A DNA stretch of 64,000 bases, from assembly GCA_013397935.1 (NCBI GenBank), contig VZRN01003365.1, forward strand, positions 1,447,431-1,511,430, given 5' to 3'. Numbering within the stretch: the stretch's first letter is position 1; each line of letters begins with the position of its first letter. The notes under the pieces are model-generated. The model saw only the letters and a list, made by a program, of their open reading frames with translations, had not been told where the DNA came from and made no database searches. A program made the position numbers and the translations under genes. This document shows, one piece after another, positions 33,990 through 46,300 of the stretch. This DNA comes from Dasyornis broadbenti (Eukaryota; Chordata; Aves; Passeriformes; Dasyornithidae).

Positions 33990-35300
33990 TTATATTTCAG
34001 TCTTTTAACACCCGAGCAATTCTGTCCCTGCTGTTTTAGTAGAAATACCGGTCTATAAAGCTGCAACTGCAGTATATTTTAAAATGCTACCATTTTTAAA
34101 GGGGATTGGAATAATTCTGCTTTGCTTGGGAAGAAATATTATCCAGCAATGTATGCGCGATCAAGGTTTTATAACACTGTTCAAGGAAATTAAAAACATT
34201 CTGTGATGTTCATGCTGTAAAGGCAGGTCTTTTTTGGCAAAATGTTTTGTATATATATTTCTTAGATTGCTGTGTTTTGAATAAACATGAATCTCGTAAA
34301 GAGAAAAAAAACCACGTTCCTTAAAAGTACGTGCTACCCGTTTTATTAAACTGATTATGCCAGCGTTCAACTCAAAAGTTTGTTTTAAGTAGGAATATTT
34401 TCCCAGTCATGTAATGGATTGCTTGAAAACAGAATTCTTTGCTTTTTAATGACCTGTAATGGCCAATTCATTTCGACTGCGCTTATCAAGGTGCTGTGTT
34501 AAATAACAAACCGGTTCTTGAAAACAAAAAAGTCATAATGAAAAATAAGCAGTCAGAATAATCTCCCATCTCCGAGCCAAAAAAATGCAATAAAATTAAT
34601 TTAAGACTGTCAAAACATCAAAGCTGAGAAAAGGGGCTGCTAAAATAATGTCTCTTGATAAGGAAATAATAAAAACACACCAAAAAATGTCTACTCAATA
34701 AACTCCACTGGATTTGGGGGTCTGTGCTATATTTTATTTGGTGATGAAAGCACTTTGATGTCACTGTATTCCAAACAATTATTATTATAATTTTAAACAA
34801 CCTGGTGTTTTCCATTACTAACGGCTTACGCTTTGAAGTTACACCTCATAATTTCTTAAATTAAATAAATCATTTTAAGTTTGCACTGGGAGCCTTTTAA
34901 TAGCAGAGAAAGGAATATCATTATCTTATTGAGAGGCAATTGCAGTGGCTCCAGTTTGGCTGTAGCTGGGGGCAAAGTGGTGCACTATAACAGACATACT
35001 TTATTAGCCTCCCATAACTCTTGAAAGAACATTTTTATATTTTCTTTGATTCCCCCCCTCCCCCTCTTGTTTTAAAGCTGTCCCAACCTTTAATTACTAC
35101 CTAATATGAAAAGCATTATTTTTTAATGCTGTGTAATTTACCAGAGGCAATAGGCCAAGTTAACAATTGTTTATTAGGGTTGCTGTTTCACACAGGGCAA
35201 AGAATGCTGTTCCAAACCCAACTTTTCATGGGTGGTTGCACTAATTAATACAGTGTCTGAGGCTCCTAGGGGGTTTTTAATATTAAAGCCTATGGGGCGG
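33990..35300. promoter_or_regulatory. Large AT-rich candidate conserved block
   Basis: About 1.3 kb of unique AT-rich DNA between CpG-rich patches. The most motif-dense part is 34900-35180, with ATATCATTATCTTATTGAGA, GGCAATTGCAGTGGCTCCAG, CTTTATTAGCCTCCCATAAC and TTAACAATTGTTTATTAGGG (SOX/FOX-type sites). No coding signal. Confidence 0.3.
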
Positions 35301-36220
35301 AACGGTTTTTCAGAAGTCCAGCTCCTGCTGACGTCCTCCTCCCCTCCCCAGTGATTTCTGGTGCTTTCAAGCTGTTTGGATCCGAGGCAAAAGTCGGCAG
35401 CTGGAGGGGAGCGCCCTGGGAGCCGCCCCGGCCCCGCGGTGCCCGGCGGGGGTGGCAACCCCTGCCCCGAGACCGGCCCGACGCCCGTCCCAGCCCGGGG
35501 CGCTGTCGCGGGGCCGCTCCTTCCCCCGAGCTTCCTCCTGCCCTGGCTTTGATTTCTTTCCCCCGTTAAGTCGCCTTCGCTGTAATTCAGGCTGAGGCGG
35601 GCGCTGGCGGCGCGGCGGCTCCGAGCGCACGGCGGGATCCCCGGGGCTGGCACGGCGGGGCCGGGGGAGCCCGCACCCCCTCGCACTCCCCGTCTGCCCT
35701 GGAGCCGGGCAGGAAACTGCTCCGGGTGCCGCGGGAATGTGTGACTCGGGGGGTGCTGCTCCTGAAAACTCCTGAAAACTGATCCATAGGGTCCTTCCGG
35801 AGCATCAGCGCAGCGCTGCGACCTCTCCCGAGGCGCTAATTTGAACCTCGGTGCATCCCTGTGCCCCAAATCCCCGGCGCGTCCTCATCCCGGAGCGCCC
35901 GGCAGGCACTCGGCTGCCCCCGCTGCAGGGACATCGCTGTCCCCGTGCTGGGCACTGCCCGTCCCGTCCCGTCCCCTTCCCAAGGGAGACACGGGACATC
36001 CATCAGCTTGATAGATGGGGGTTACTCGCTCCTGTTCGTCCTGCTAGTTTATTTTCTTCAACTACTGGGCAAAAAGCGTAATGACGGAGCAGACGAACAC
36101 ACTAACAAACAGACGACAGCTTTATGGATGGAGCCGCACTCCGAGGGCTGAGGGGTGTTAAAATCGGAGCTCCACCGCCTTCAGCTATTCTCGTTCCAGC
36201 TCGGGTCACTTCAGCCTCTT
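35301..36220. other. CpG-rich downstream patch
   Basis: High G+C and dense CpG from about 35370 to 36000, 6.5-7.2 kb after the MSX2 stop codon. The 231-codon minus-strand frame (35174-35869) is overlapped by frames on the other strand and has no recognisable domain. Confidence 0.6.
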
Positions 36221-36221
36221 A

Positions 36222-36252
<31 letters not shown>

Positions 36253-36291
36253 CAAAACAAAACAAAACAAAACAAAACAAAACAAAACAAA
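36221..36291 (+). repeat. (AAAAC)n pentanucleotide microsatellite
   Basis: About 14 units of AAAAC/AACAA without visible interruption, preceded by a short A-run. The A-rich strand and (AAAAC) unit could derive from a retroposon poly-A tail, but no element body is visible beside it. Confidence 0.96.
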
Positions 36292-36359
36292 TAGCGTTGG
36301 CTGAGTTTTAGGGGAGGAGACACATACGGATTTATTTTATGGGCTGACCAGGACTGTTC

Positions 36360-37290
36360 TCCCTGCTTCCTTCGCTGTTAGCTCAGCCTCTTTGCAAATC
36401 TAATCTGCTCGGCTCCTTTGCTATTCTTCATGCTGGACCCATGCGTTTCTCCTCTAAGCCTTTCTCCTTTTTGATGTAGCGAGTCAACTGAAGAATGTTG
36501 GTCTCGGTTATCAATCACCCAGCTGGGGCTTAAAGGGCTCGGGCTAATCAGATTTAATTGCTCATGTAGCGCCACTCCTGCCCTGGGCCACGACCGACTT
36601 GCTCAATTAAACCCCAAATACCTGCAATCAATAAATAAGGAATGACAACACGTTTAAGGGATTTATCCAGCAAAGGAATTGAGCTGGAAAGAGATTACAA
36701 CAGAAAAAGACCCTTTTATAATTAAATGTACACTTCTCACGGAGGGAAAAGCTATGTTTAAGGAAACAAAAAAAAAAGGAAGAAGAAAAGATAAAAAAGA
36801 GATCTTGTTCCCTTTGCAAAGGAGTGATGCGGGTTCTGCCTTCCGAGAGGCCATTCCTGATCACTTAGTCACTTCTTTTGGGCCCACCAAAGTCCGGCAT
36901 CTGCAGCGCCCGCCCCGCGTCCCCTCCCGGACGGACCGGTCCCCTCTTTTCCCGTTCTTTCCCAGCAGCCTGTGGCCACTGCCTCAGCTTTCCTCTCAAA
37001 TCCGTGTTTTCTGTTTAAATCCCCAGGCTAACGGAGTGAGGCGTCATCGGTTCTGACGCCGGGAAAATGTTAGTCCCGATTTCCTTAAAAAATAAAAGAA
37101 AAAGAAAGAGGCAGAAGATTTGCTTTCACAGCTTCTTGTTCAGAACACAGCAGTAATTGGCCGAGATCAAATAAAGCTGAACGTGCATAAATAATCGGGT
37201 TTTGGCATATTTGCAATTCCTCTTTTTTTTTTTTTTAAAGAACTTCTCTGAAAGTGGCAGATGAAAAAAGAGTTTGCAATTAATACCAAA
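36360..37290. promoter_or_regulatory. Candidate downstream conserved block
   Basis: AT-rich unique sequence with GGGCTAATCAGATTTAATTG (about 36540), GCTCAATTAAACCCC (about 36601), TGCAATCAATAAATAAGG (about 36623), TTATAATTAAATG (36716 onward) and, after a GC-rich patch (36880-37070), CAGTAATTGGCCGAGATCAA and GTGCATAAATAATCGGG. Homeodomain-type cores are frequent. Function is unproven. Confidence 0.3.
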
Positions 37291-37299
37291 ACATGTTAC

Positions 37300-37335
37300 T
37301 TTGGATCATCCAGACATGCTCCTGGATGATCCAAA
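37300..37335. repeat. Perfect 14-bp inverted repeat with 8-nt loop
   Basis: TTTGGATCATCCAG (37300-37313) and its exact reverse complement CTGGATGATCCAAA (37322-37335) flank ACATGCTC. Pairing stops at both ends, so the hairpin is too short for a typical microRNA precursor. Confidence 0.9.
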
Positions 37336-40300
37336 TCGTAGGCACAATTTCCACATCAGCAGCTGCTGTCTTTTATCGGGATTATGTTGTAAAATTGGCC
37401 CTTCAGCAGATCTGCTGTCAGTGCTCACAGAAAGAGCTCCGAGGGAAAAGGGGACGGAGCGGGGAGAAGCTGGTGGCCAAGCCGGAGGGATTGGGGCTTG
37501 GGGCTCCTGCTCTGCACTCTCACAGCACCCAGGGGCACGTGCCAACAATTTTGGTTTGCAGAGTTTTGCTCAGCTGAACTGGGGGCCCTTCGTGTGTCAG
37601 AGCTCTCTGCACTCATGGGGGAAACCAACCCCGCCAAGCTGGGCAGAAACTCAGCTGGGGCCAGAGTGAGGTGTTGTTTCATTCCCCTGATCCCAGGATC
37701 CCAAAGGTGGAGCTGGAACCTCTGCACCATCCAGCGCTGGGTGAACAGGGCAGGGGGAATTGTCTGCCTGGGGAATTCCTCTGCCTCTGCATGTCCCACG
37801 CACTGAAAGCTCAGCTCTGAGCTTTGCTCCAGTTGAACCTGTCTGGTGGTGACTCAGCCATGGTCATCTGCACTGGCAGATGCTGGCAGCACACTGAATC
37901 CTGTGCTGACTTCCCATGGCTTCAGCTGGGATGCAGCCTGGCCCAAAAGCACAGCAGCCAGTGATAATGCCATTCCAGAGCCACGTTTGGTGGCTGCTTT
38001 GTAAGACAATCTTTGTGGGAAGTGAAGGTAAAAATCTTCATAGAAGTCAAGGTGTTGATTAAAAAAACTCCTCAACTGTCAAGGGAGTATTTCTGTGAGG
38101 ACTTTTGTTTGTTTGTTCCTTAGCTTGGTTTCCTAAGGAAGCCAGGATTATATGATCAAACTGTTACAGCCTTTTGAACTCCTGGGCCAACTCCAATCAA
38201 AATTGACAAGGGGGCAGAGGTCTCAGAAATAATCAGGTTGCTGTGATTTTCCTGAAAATGGACTGCTGGATTGCAGAGAGACAGATCCTGTTAAATCCCT
38301 ACCAAGGCTGTAACTAGAGCTCAACTCTCAAGAACCTCCAGAGAAGCTAAATGGGAGTGAGCACAATATCCCAAATAACCCAGCAGCTTTTACCTTGGCT
38401 CCCAGAGACCCTCAGCTCTGAGGCACAAGGACCAAAACTTTGTTCTTGAGGAAATTCTTATTGGTTGCATTCATCTTTGCCACTTTCTGGACCAATCTTT
38501 CTCTGAATCTGCCCTTTGACTTGGAGACCAGCAGAACATCAAAAGGTGGATTTAGGCACTGGAAGAGTTTTTTGGGACAGTTCCCATGGCATCATCCATG
38601 GCAGCAACAGCCAAAACACCTGCCAGGGTCTTTGGAGGAAGCCTGAGGCTTGATCCTGGCCCAGGAGCTTGGGGGATGAGTGGTCCATGAGTCCGTAGAA
38701 CAGAGCTTTGCCCTAATTGTTGACTGTGTTCTCTTTCAGAGTGGAAAGCCACTTTATGTTTTTAACAGATTGATCCAAATCCTGTCAAGTAGGAAGGAGG
38801 AGAAGAATGAAAATCCTCCCAGGTACTCCAATGAGTCTCAAGGCAGGCTGTAGACTTTTTTTTTTTTTAATAGTAAAATAGCTCAAGGAACAAATGAAAC
38901 AGTTTTACTTAAACTCTGAACCTCAAGCTGATAGCTTTGCCTGTGCCTCTCAGTCTAGCCTGAAAAGCAGTTCTATTAATTCACATTTGATATAATAAAT
39001 ATCCAGCTGGATGCTGCATGGCAGCCTTGCTTTTGAGGTTGGGATGTGCTGCCACAATTCCACGTTTAGGCAGAGGGTGCCTGTGGGAAGGTGGGTGGTT
39101 CTGGACCCATCCCTGGGAGGCATTGGACTTCCTCATTCAGAGAGAATCATCCTTCACTGCTCCAAGAGCAATGAGGCCTTCCCTGGAAAGCCCAGTGTGG
39201 AATGAGACATTTCCTCCCTGCTGATGCCAAGTCCAACTGGGCTGGTTTGGAATCAGCCACATTGCCAGTTCAGGGCTGTCTCAGAATCTGAGCTGTCATT
39301 TATTAAAATAAATGGGTTTGTTATCATTGAAAAGGCTCCCAGCACAACAGATTTTGTGAGCTCGACAAAAGTTAGGTCTTGCAGTGCCCTGGGGAGAGAG
39401 ACGTTTTTTATTCCACGTCATTGCACTGTTAACGCTGAAACCTAAGGAAGGATTTTGCCAGCCACAGGTGCTCAAGAGCTGAAGAATCTCATGGAATCTC
39501 CCTTTAGCATCAGAAACAGCCAAAGTGGGCACAAACAAAGGGAAAATTTAGGAAAAATAGAACAAGGGAAAACATAAAACTGGATTCCTTCCAGCTGCCT
39601 ACACATACTCCAGCAATCCCTTCTGGCAGATCCTTTTTTACCTCGGATTGGACCATTTCCCTGATTTTAAGATCTTTGCCCTTTGAGGTGAATGGGGAAA
39701 GGGATGGAGAAGGGGTGAAAACAAGGAATGCCATGAAAGTCTGTTGTAGGTGAGACTGGAATAACCTCAGAGGATTACAAAAGCAGGGCAGTGTCTGGGA
39801 TGAGACAGATGGAAATGCCAAGGGCTGGCCTTACTAGGACAGATAGAAACTGGGGAGGGAACAAGTTTATGAAGGAGTAACAATGGCCAAAGGTCAAATT
39901 CCACAACGTGAAAGAGGAGTCACCAATTAATTTAAGCATTCTCCTAAATTCCTGAACTGGCCAATTTATACCTAATTTCTGTGTCCCCAGGGCACACAAA
40001 CAAGAAATCCTGAATATATGACGACCAGTATTGGTACATTCTAACGTGGACTTCACACATGTTCGTGTGTGATGGGGTAAGCCCCAGTCCTCCCTCTAGT
40101 TTTGATGTTAAACAGGGAACTGGGAGAGCACAATGCCTGCGAAGCGCTGGGCTTAGGCACCATCTTCTTCAACTGAGAGATTTTGCATGTTTTAGGAGAG
40201 AAGAAACTGCCTCTAAAGCTATTTCCCAGCAAGCTTTGGTCTGTGCAGAACAGCAAGAACATAAAGAACAGCTACTGGGAAGCGCTGCATGATGATGTTG

Positions 40301-43300
40301 TCATGGAGGAAAAAATGTCTGCTTAGAAATCCCAACCCACTCTCTTTAAGGGATGTAATTTACTTTGGGGAGCTGGAAGCGTGTTTTCTGATCTGTAGGA
40401 GGACAGATACCTGGAATAAAGTCAGGAGGAATGAGGCTCGTGTATTTCACCAGGCTCTGGGGATCTCACTTATCAACAGCCTGTCTGAGGAACCAGATGG
40501 TTCCTTCCCATCTTGGGAATAACAGCAAGGTGGATTCCAGCCCCAGCTCCCATGAGCTGCTCAAGCCCGGGAAATAAAATCCATGCCCAGGGAGAGGTAC
40601 AAACATTGGATTGATTTTCAGTGTGGTCTTGGTCTCACCCTGCCCTCCCTTCTGTCCTGGGAGCACCGGAGCTGCTGGGAGGCGTTAGAGCCTCCAGCCA
40701 TCTGCCCTGCCCCACTCCCAAAATTTGGCAGGAAGCAACGAGTGCCTGTGCCTCAGCTGCTGCAGCTCACCAGCTGGCTCCTTACCTCAAACTCTGGAGA
40801 AGACCAAAACTTGATTAAGCATCACCTCCAGGAGAGAAAGCACCAAAGGGAGACTTGAGTTGTCTCCTTTGGTGTTTTAAAGATAATAGATCGGTGTATG
40901 TGCCTTGGCTTTGCTCCCTGTGAATTGAAGTACATTAACCTTGAGAAATGCAAAGTGATTTTTATTCATCCAGGCCTTCAGCTGGTGCTGCTGAGCTTTT
41001 CTTCCTGCTATCTCAAGAGCATGGAGTCGTTGGGGGCTGCTAAACTGGCACATTAGACACTCCTGATGTGGAATTCTCTGGACTAATGCAACTGTGCTTT
41101 ATGGAAAGATACAAGAGATGATAGAAATGGCCAGTGTATCACTGATTTCTGCTTGTTATTTCTCAGAGAGCATCCTCCTACACCAAACAGAGCTCTTTTG
41201 GACCAGATTTTACAATATTATCACCAAATGACAGAGATAAATGCTGCAGAGAGGAAAGAAGATCATATTTTTTCAGAAGGCAGCTCAAGCACAAAAAGAA
41301 TCCAGCCCAGTCCCATGGAAATCTCTGGCAGAGTCCCATCAGCTCAGTCCTTGCTGGGCCAACCCTTTTGATGGCCAAGCAGACGTGCAGCTACTCTCAG
41401 CGTGCAAGTTCCTGCATTTTACTGGATGTGAAGAAAACATAATCTCTTTGCTTTCATTTACTTTCTCCGGAGATTTAACAGCTGAAAAGCTGTTGTGAGC
41501 CCTCACATTAATTAGAGCTCATTGCTTTTGCTGTAATATGCACCAGTAGAACACCAAACTCTAATAATCCAAACAAAAATCAGTCTCTGGCATAAAATTG
41601 AATCTCTGGTGTCTAAGGAGAGTTATCAATCCAGGGACTCAATCTGGTTCTGCCTGAAGACAAGAGCAAAGCTATTAATAACGGCAGGATCAAGTCAGTT
41701 CACTAATTTGCCAAATTCCCCATCATTAGTGTGAATTAATGAGATCCTACTGGAGCTGCCTTTTGGCTGTGGGTGAAACGGAACACGCCTGGCAGCACAT
41801 CAGCAGCAGGAGGGAGGCTGGGGAGGAGCAGGAGTGCTTTGGGGAGAGTGAGATGAGCAAATGGAAGACTCCTAATGCAGTCCAGATGGAAAAAATTGAC
41901 CCTGACTTCACCAGGCAGGCAATGGCCATAGCCAAGCTGTTTCCTAGTGAGGAGAAAAACGAGAGAGGCTCAAGTAGCAGATGAGAAGTCAGCTCAGATA
42001 AAATAAGACAGCCATTCCCTTTGCCCCCCAAATGATCTTTTGCCCAGAACATGAAGAAAAATACATATTTTCCTGCCCCTTCTCAAAGCTGTCATGTGAT
42101 TTTCCTCCTCTTGCTTGCTTTAAAGCTCCTAGATGCAGCAGTGCCAGTGCATGGAGTGGGAGGTTGTGCTCACTCTCACAGCCAGTCCCAACCACAACTA
42201 AAATTATAACGAAAATCTCATTAAGAAAACAGCTCCATGAGATTTACAGTGCCAAGAGGGTCATATAAAGTTTAGAAAAGCATCCAAAGAAATGTCACAT
42301 GGAACTTAATTGAACTTGGCTGTCATCACTAAATAGGACACATCACTTTGAGCTTAATGGCCTCTGCCAAGTCTAACAACAGATATTGTTGCTGTGTTCC
42401 TTGAGCTGGTGATGGGGGTTTAACTATCCATGAGTCACTGGGATCACAGTTATTGCCTGAAAAGAATGTGCAGGGAGGAAAGGATGTTCTTGTCTGCTCC
42501 TGTGTCTGCTTTTGGTGCCATTGCAAAGACAATGCCAGGCTAATGATGCACTGGAATCTTTTAATGGCAGCAGCCCTGTAGAAGTAATTGGGGAAATCAG
42601 AATACTTGGGTTTTGAAAAGCCGTTTTATTTGTGGTGGCTACAGAGCCAAATGCAGACACATCCATTTGTGGGAAGCCTGAAATTAATGGCTCAAATGAA
42701 AGGCATCAAGCACACGAACAAACCTGTTTTGTTTCATTTGGTGGTGTGATTACAGGGGTGCAGCAGCTTTGATAGCACCCTTGCCCTATTCAGAAAGGAC
42801 TTTGGGAGCAGCCAGTTCTGAGCTGGGTGCTCATTACTGACCAGTAAAACCCCGGGAGTTATTTTTGCAGCCTCTTTGGCCAGGAATTCTCTGTGTTTCA
42901 CACTTCTGACCAGAAATCCCCTCCTGATCCAGGCCTTACATCAAACCAACTTCCAGCAGGGTGGGAGCTGTGGGCTCCCTGGGCAGAGGATATGGAGATG
43001 ACCCCAAAGGCAGCTCAGCCCCCTCAGCATCTCCCCGTGGTAATATCAGAACCACGGCCACAGAGACCAAAGGGGAAACAGCACTTGGGAATATTTCATG
43101 ATGCAATTAAAAAACAGACTGTCATAATCCACTCCTAACTAAATACTGACTGCCTGCACTGTGCTCAGCAAGAGAAAACCTGCATAAATATGATCCAGAC
43201 CCACCAAGTCTTGAAATAGTCACTGTATTCCCTTGAAAGTACCAGGGACTAATCTGCCATGCCAAGGAAAAGCAAACACACTCTTTTCCAGTTGTCCCGT

Positions 43301-46300
43301 ATTATACAGCATTAATTATCCTATAGTAAAACAGTGGAGCAGGATGAGATACCTAATTGGGAATCTCACCTATTATTTTAAGCATCTAATTTGTACATCT
43401 GTAGCCATCAGATGACCCTTGCTTGAATTGTTAGTCAAAACAAAACATGTTCATTTGGTCAGAATTTTAAAAGGTGTCATTAAATACCGTCTACTTAAAA
43501 GGGGAAAAAAAAAAAAGAAAGAAAGGAAGGAAGAAAAGTCTGTGCAGGCGATGAGCTGCACTCCCAGAGATAAGAAATGCTTCCCTTATACAATCCCTTT
43601 ACTTTGTAGTTCGTTTCTAATGGGCAGTTTGGTGAAAGGTGCTTTCCAACATGCATTTAAAGCGATGCGTTCAAAAGATAACTAAAGTGCAGCTGTTCAT
43701 TAAACTCAGCACTTCATATGGTGCTGGAACGTATATTTAACCAGGAAATGCTACTGTAGGCTCTCAGTGTTTGGGGATTTTTCCCCTCTGAGATCTAGAA
43801 AACGTTGTGATTCATCATTTACAGAAGTGGCTGAAAATTACAGGCCAACCACAACAGCAGAGCAAGAGGTGCTTGGGGAAGTGAATGGCCCGAGATCACT
43901 GCAAGCGTTTTCCACACAGCTCCCCTTGTTTGTTGCTCCTTTTGATCATTGTTTACAACATAGGCTCTTTTTCAGAGCAAACAAAGCTCCTGCAGTGATG
44001 TTATTGTGCAACCTGCGTGCTGGAGCAAAATTACAAACTTTCTAGGAAGGGTTAAAGTTGGGGCCAAACACCCAAGTGGAGCTTTGAGCACACACAGATC
44101 CACAGAGAACCAGAACTCACCACTGCTTCTTCACACAGGCAGAATTCTGCAGTCACTTCTGGGTTTATTCCCATTTTCATAGTCATGGAAACTCTCCCCA
44201 TCTTGCTCTGAATGGGATGCTCAGGTGCCTGATAGGACTTCTGGGGCAAATCAGTCAAGTTCTTTATGCCAAGAAAGAGATGCTCCCTCTTGCCTCACAA
44301 AATCCAGCGTCAGTGTTCTCAGAGGTGATGTAATGTGTCTGGGGAGATGGTGTGAGGGAAAGGAAGCATTCTTCAAGTCATTCAAACTTGAAATCTTGTC
44401 CCTTGTGACAGCAAAGATCACTATAGTCCCAAAGAAGAGCCAGGCACTGTCTTTTGCCTTGGGAATAGGCTAATCACTGCTCAGGCCCTTTAGGATGTGG
44501 GAATCACAGCCCCATGGCAGAAACCTGATTTTATGGCAAAATCCCCTCAGTGAGAGGTGCGGTAATGCTGTGGATATCCCAGCACAGGACCGGGATTCTG
44601 CCTGTGCAAGCGGAGAAAAATGAGTGTGTGGGATCTAAGCAGAGGCCAGGAAGGATCTCAGCCCCCAAGCAGTGGAATTCCACAATTTCTTTGCTACTTC
44701 TTTCCCCTCCCAACAATATTAACAGCAGTTATTTGTGTTTCTGTGGAAAGACCAGTCCATTCCCTCTTCTTCCCAAGGCACAGAGGGATGTCATATTCTG
44801 GGAGGGGTATATATTGATCTGAGGGTGATAACTGTGGGTTTATTCCATGCCAGAACCTATAAGCTTGGGCTATTTTTTCAGAGCTCCAATCAAACCTGGG
44901 CATTTTATAGATCATTGAACATTTTTTAAAAACCCAGTTTTTCATGGTGCTAAGAGTTAAACCACACTCACGTTAAGGATACTCTGATGAAGAAGTGGGA
45001 TTTGTCTTTCCTTATAAGCTTCTTTCTAAAGTTGTCAACATTTTTGCTTCTTGACCTTGAAATGCCCTAGGAATCAAAGCAAAACCTAGACTTTCAGAGG
45101 ATACTTCAGCATTTCCTGTTCCCTGTTGAAGAGAGAACATGCAGAGACAGAATAAATATGGGAAGTCAGCAAGAGAAAACCAAAACAAGAAAAAAAAAGC
45201 AACCAAATCCTTCTGGAACCTTTAAGAGGCCTTGGGTGCCAATTCTGGGTAGAGATGGCTGCAGCCCAAAACATTATGTAGGGACTGCTCTGAATGAGGT
45301 TTTCATCAGCCAGACTTTGGCGTGGGCTCACAGCTGCCCTGTGTTCTGTGCAGCTTCTACCCCGGGCCAAAACAAGAAACTAGTCTCTGAACAATCCTGG
45401 GCTGCTGGGGGAGGCTGCAAGGTCAGGGGAAGATCTCAGTCAGGCTCTGTGACAGGTGGCTCTTCAAAGATGCAGGTTCATGCTGAGTCCCTGCTTCATC
45501 CTCCCTGATTCACCTATTTTCTTAATAACAATGAATCAGTGAAAAGAAAACTTCCTGAGATGAAAGCCCTTCATTTATGCTGTTCAGTTATTATTGCTGC
45601 TGTCTGGAGAACAACCTAGAGAACCTCCCCAGCCACCAATTCTGTGTGACTTTCCTACTAGGAATGAATTACTCTGTGTGCAGACACTGTATCTGCATTC
45701 ATCTCACTTTTTCTGCCTGAGTTTTGAACCTTTAAGGAGGTGTAGAGCTGGAGAAAAGATGCTACATCACAGTTGAGTTGCATTTAATCTGGCCACAATC
45801 CCCCACAAGTACAGCTCTGCCTGAGACAGCAGCAGTGGAGACACAGAGCCATTTATGGGAATCATTTGCCCTACAGAAAATAGGATTAGCAATGCAAGAG
45901 CCAGAATTAGAGAGGCACGTAGGAACTCACAATGTTCGTGGCAGAGAAAATCCCTCTCATTCATTGGCAGCTCTGAAAATGATGAAGAAGTTTAGGAGAA
46001 CAATTGGGTGATGCAAGAGCAGATCTTGAGAGGTCAGGGTCTCTGAGCAAGGGAGAGAGGGACAGCAAAGTCTTGTTACCCAGTGGCAATTTTCTGCCGC
46101 ATTCTGGCCAATAATTCAGGCAGGACACTGAGGCGAGAGAGGAGACTTCACAGTAACTGAGGCTGTGAGAAACTTTTTTGCCCGAGCATTTAATCATGGG
46201 AAACTCAACTGAAGTTGGAGTTTTGTTGAGTGTTTCCAGTAAGCCTGAGTTGGTTGATAAGTTCACTATGATCTGCAGAGTCTGACTGATGGTTCTGTGA

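Noticed and set aside
35174..35869. 231-codon minus-strand open frame
   Set aside because: CpG-patch composition, overlapping frames on both strands, no domain.
37300..37335. Hairpin as a microRNA precursor
   Set aside because: The stem is 14 bp with no extension on either side, shorter than a precursor needs.
43840..43915. Second MIR/L3-like relic (AAGTGAATGGCCCGAGATCA)
   Set aside because: Only a loose likeness to the 'cttgcccaaggtcac' core; not enough to call.
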